A DNA stretch of 6,243 nucleotides from an uncultured Clostridia bacterium (GTDB lineage Bacteria; Bacillota; Clostridia; Oscillospirales; Acutalibacteraceae). The stretch spans positions 1 to 6,243 of the forward strand of contig CAMJHU010000136.1 in assembly GCA_946405565.1 (NCBI GenBank). Direction: 5' to 3'. The notes below the pieces were generated by a model. That model was not told where the DNA came from and ran no database searches. It saw nothing but the letters and a program-made list of their open reading frames with translations. How positions within the stretch are numbered: the first letter of the stretch is position 1; each line of letters opens with the position of its first letter. A program made the position numbers and the translations under genes. Below, one piece after another: positions 4,842-6,243 of the stretch.

Positions 4842-5822
4842 TTACAGCATATGGGCGATGATTTCGTCGCGGTTCATGGCGCAGAGATCGACGGGCGCCA
4901 CGTCAAAGGCGGTCTTGCAGCCGGTTTCGCCGCGCGTGTTCATGCGATAAGCGGCGCGTGCGAAAGCAATCAGTACGCTGGCGGTGAATTCGGGATTGGA
5001 ATCGAGTTTGAGACTGTACTCGATGACGTGCTTGTGCTCACCGCTTACGCCGGTCTGACCGGTGCGGATGACAAATCCGCCGTGGGGAATCCCTTTGTGA
5101 TCGCGGTCAAGCTCTTCCTGTGAGATAAAGTTCACCGTGGTGTCATAGTCGGAGAAATATTTGGGCATGGTCTTGATCTCGCGTTCAATGCGAGCCTTGT
5201 CCGCACCTTCCTTGGCGACGACGTAGCAGAGACGGGTGTGCTTTTCGCGGGTGGTCAGATCGGGATTTTCGCCCGCGCGGACGCTGTCCAGCGCTGCCTG
5301 TACGGGGCAGGTGTACTGCCGGGCGTCGGCTACTCCCTCAATGCGGCGGATGGCGTCGGAATGTCCCTGACTCACGCCTTTGCCCCAGAAGGTGTAGTCC
5401 TTGCCGTCCGGCAGAATAGCGTTGGCATAGAGGCGGTTGAGCGAGAACATACCGGGATCCCAGCCCACCGAGATAATGGCGGTTTTTCCGCCCTGTTTTG
5501 CGGCAGCGTCCACGGCATCGTAATGTTTGGGAATATCGGCGTGCGTGTCAAAGCTGTCGATGACATTGAAGTCGGCGGCGAGAGCGGGGGTCATCTTCGG
5601 CAGATCGGTGGCGGAGCCGCCGCAGATCACCAGCACATCGATATCGTTTTTGTAATTGGGGATGTCGGCGGCAGGATACACCTTGGTGGTGTCAAGAACG
5701 GTGGTGACGGTTTCGGGCGCACGGCGGGTAAACACGCCGAACAGTTCCGTGTCGGGGTTCTGCGTGACGGCGAGTTCCACGCCGCGTCCGAGGTTGCCAT
5801 AGCCATAAATCGCGATTTTCAT
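4842..5822 (-). CDS. ddh: meso-Diaminopimelate D-dehydrogenase
   Basis: This enzyme (EC 1.4.1.16) makes meso-diaminopimelate in one step from tetrahydrodipicolinate, ammonia and NADPH, bypassing the succinylase/acetylase branches. The product feeds lysine and peptidoglycan synthesis in the cytoplasm. At 326 residues it is close to the Corynebacterium enzyme (about 320), with the same blocks: NADPH loop GYGNLGRG (7-14), FTRR (31-34) for the 2'-phosphate, CGGSATDLP (67-75), SFDTH (90-94), SVGWDPGMFSLNR (118-130), WGKGVSQGHSDAIRRI (145-160), the PHGG block in the C-terminal third, and EYSLKLDSNPEFTAS near the end. No key region is missing. AGAGGA (5833-5838) lies 10 nt before the ATG. It begins 32 nt after the Rpn-type gene on the same strand; I see no clear promoter in that gap, so it may be transcribed from within or upstream of that gene. 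Confidence 0.96.
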   Translation of the reverse strand: MKIAIYGYGNLGRGVELAVTQNPDTELFGVFTRRAPETVTTVLDTTKVYPAADIPNYKNDIDVLVICGGSATDLPKMTPALAADFNVIDSFDTHADIPKHYDAVDAAAKQGGKTAIISVGWDPGMFSLNRLYANAILPDGKDYTFWGKGVSQGHSDAIRRIEGVADARQYTCPVQAALDSVRAGENPDLTTREKHTRLCYVVAKEGADKARIEREIKTMPKYFSDYDTTVNFISQEELDRDHKGIPHGGFVIRTGQTGVSGEHKHVIEYSLKLDSNPEFTASVLIAFARAAYRMNTRGETGCKTAFDVAPVDLCAMNRDEIIAHML

Positions 5823-5854
5823 AGTAAATCAATCCTCTTTCATTGTTCATCAAT

Positions 5855-6243
5855 TTATTCTTGTTTGAGTAATTCCAGATATCTGGGCTTTTCGCTGTCT
5901 GGGATTTTCAGAAGATTCATCGCCTGATCAACGGTAAAGCCAGTGCCTTCTACGATGTTTTTGATAGACGCAAGCATATTTTGGATGATGCCTTTTTCCA
6001 TGCCTTTTTCCATGCCTTTTTCCATGCCTTTTTGATATACTCCTTCGCTAAGGTTGCACATAAGCGATACCTCACTTTCTACGGTTCTTGTCATAGGAAC
6101 GTTAAAATCATCCCGCAGCATTTTCTTTTTGCTTTCGGATTGAATCTCTGTGGAAAACAAAATGTCCAACATACTCAATAATTCATTGTATTCTTTGCTG
6201 CACGGCTTTCCCAGATACACCATAATCACCGTCAACAGGTCGT
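5855..6243 (-). CDS. Rpn/PD-(D/E)XK nuclease-family (transposase-like) protein, C-terminal part (cut by right edge)
   Basis: The frame is open to the window edge; 128 complete codons are visible, ending in TAA at 5855-5857. The TTG at 6233 is probably internal, because the residues before it (D, L) continue the family pattern of a hydrophobic strand followed by YLGKP. The region after it, LLSMLDILFS, then DDFNVPMTRTVESEV, MCNLSEGVYQKG, KG-repeats and a C-terminal FTVDQAMNLLKIP helix, matches the C-terminal half of Rpn/PDDEXK_2 proteins, which are common in multiple copies in Clostridia and linked to recombination and phage defence. The nuclease core would lie outside the window. The gene is AT-rich compared with ddh. 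Family assignment rests on recognised motifs; activity cannot be judged. Confidence 0.75.
   Translation of the reverse strand, partial: DLLTVIMVYLGKPCSKEYNELLSMLDILFSTEIQSESKKKMLRDDFNVPMTRTVESEVSLMCNLSEGVYQKGMEKGMEKGMEKGIIQNMLASIKNIVEGTGFTVDQAMNLLKIPDSEKPRYLELLKQE
5991..6033. repeat. 12-bp in-frame tandem repeat in the Rpn-type gene
   Basis: Three exact copies of CCTTTTTCCATG (5991-6002, 6003-6014, 6015-6026) and a partial fourth (from 6027). On the coding strand they encode repeated KGME units between the MCNLSEGVYQ region and the C-terminal helix. The unit is four codons, so a change in copy number keeps the frame and only lengthens or shortens this charged linker. Such KG-E/M repeats are typical of this family. 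Confidence 0.92.

Noticed and set aside
4737..5123. 128-codon open frame on the + strand starting near the heptamer repeat
   Set aside because: It overlaps the 3' end of ddh in antisense and its start lies in AT-rich intergenic sequence; no SD or domain.
5238..5927. 229-codon open frame on the + strand opposite ddh
   Set aside because: It is antisense to a clearly conserved gene, its translation has no domain features, and it arises from the codon bias of ddh.
5981..6033. The 12-bp repeats as a CRISPR-like or recombinase site
   Set aside because: The copies are contiguous with no spacers, are in frame with the gene and encode the KGME linker typical of the family.

Overview
The window reads as chromosomal DNA of a Gram-positive anaerobe of the Firmicutes, most plausibly a Clostridia/Ruminococcaceae-type gut bacterium. 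The reasons are strong AGGAGG-type ribosome binding sites, sigma-A-like promoters, a LytTR + DUF3021 + ABC transporter operon of the kind seen in Firmicutes, a zinc-type L31, and a one-step diaminopimelate dehydrogenase. This placement is inference; no rRNA or other decisive marker is present.

Layout. On the + strand, bases 1-387 hold the C-terminal half of a gene cut by the left edge, which I recognise as an Eco47II-type (GGNCC) restriction endonuclease. About 70 bases later comes rarA (458-1723), a AAA+ ATPase acting at stalled replication forks. From 1743 to the right edge every gene is on the - strand. rarA therefore converges with a four-gene operon that reads from right to left: a LytTR transcription factor (3800-4237), a four-helix DUF3021 membrane protein (3279-3776), an ABC ATPase (2423-3274) and an ABC-2 permease (1743-2426). 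The genes are separated by 23 nt, 4 nt and a 4-nt ATGA overlap. Its promoter (4270-4299) is preceded by a dyad (4303-4336), and then by a strong bidirectional terminator that closes the next unit, rpmE (4410-4610). rpmE has its own near-consensus promoter (4708-4736) and a roughly 90-nt leader that begins with a 10-bp hairpin. Further right lie a heptamer repeat (4782-4816), ddh (4842-5822, meso-diaminopimelate dehydrogenase), and the C-terminal part of an Rpn/PD-(D/E)XK-type protein cut by the right edge, which carries a 12-bp in-frame tandem repeat.

How it fits together. rarA, rpmE and ddh are housekeeping genes for replication repair, the ribosome and cell-wall/lysine synthesis. The LytTR-DUF3021-ABC operon looks like a self-contained sensing and export or immunity module: a DNA-binding regulator, a membrane partner that probably controls it, and a two-component ABC exporter. 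Both edges carry accessory genes (a restriction enzyme and an Rpn-type protein) that look more AT-rich than rarA and ddh by eye, suggesting a housekeeping block between mobile or defence-type genes. I found no tRNA, rRNA, CRISPR array or insertion sequence. No gene-free stretch exceeds 300 bases; the largest, 4611-4841, holds the rpmE leader, its promoter and the heptamer repeat.
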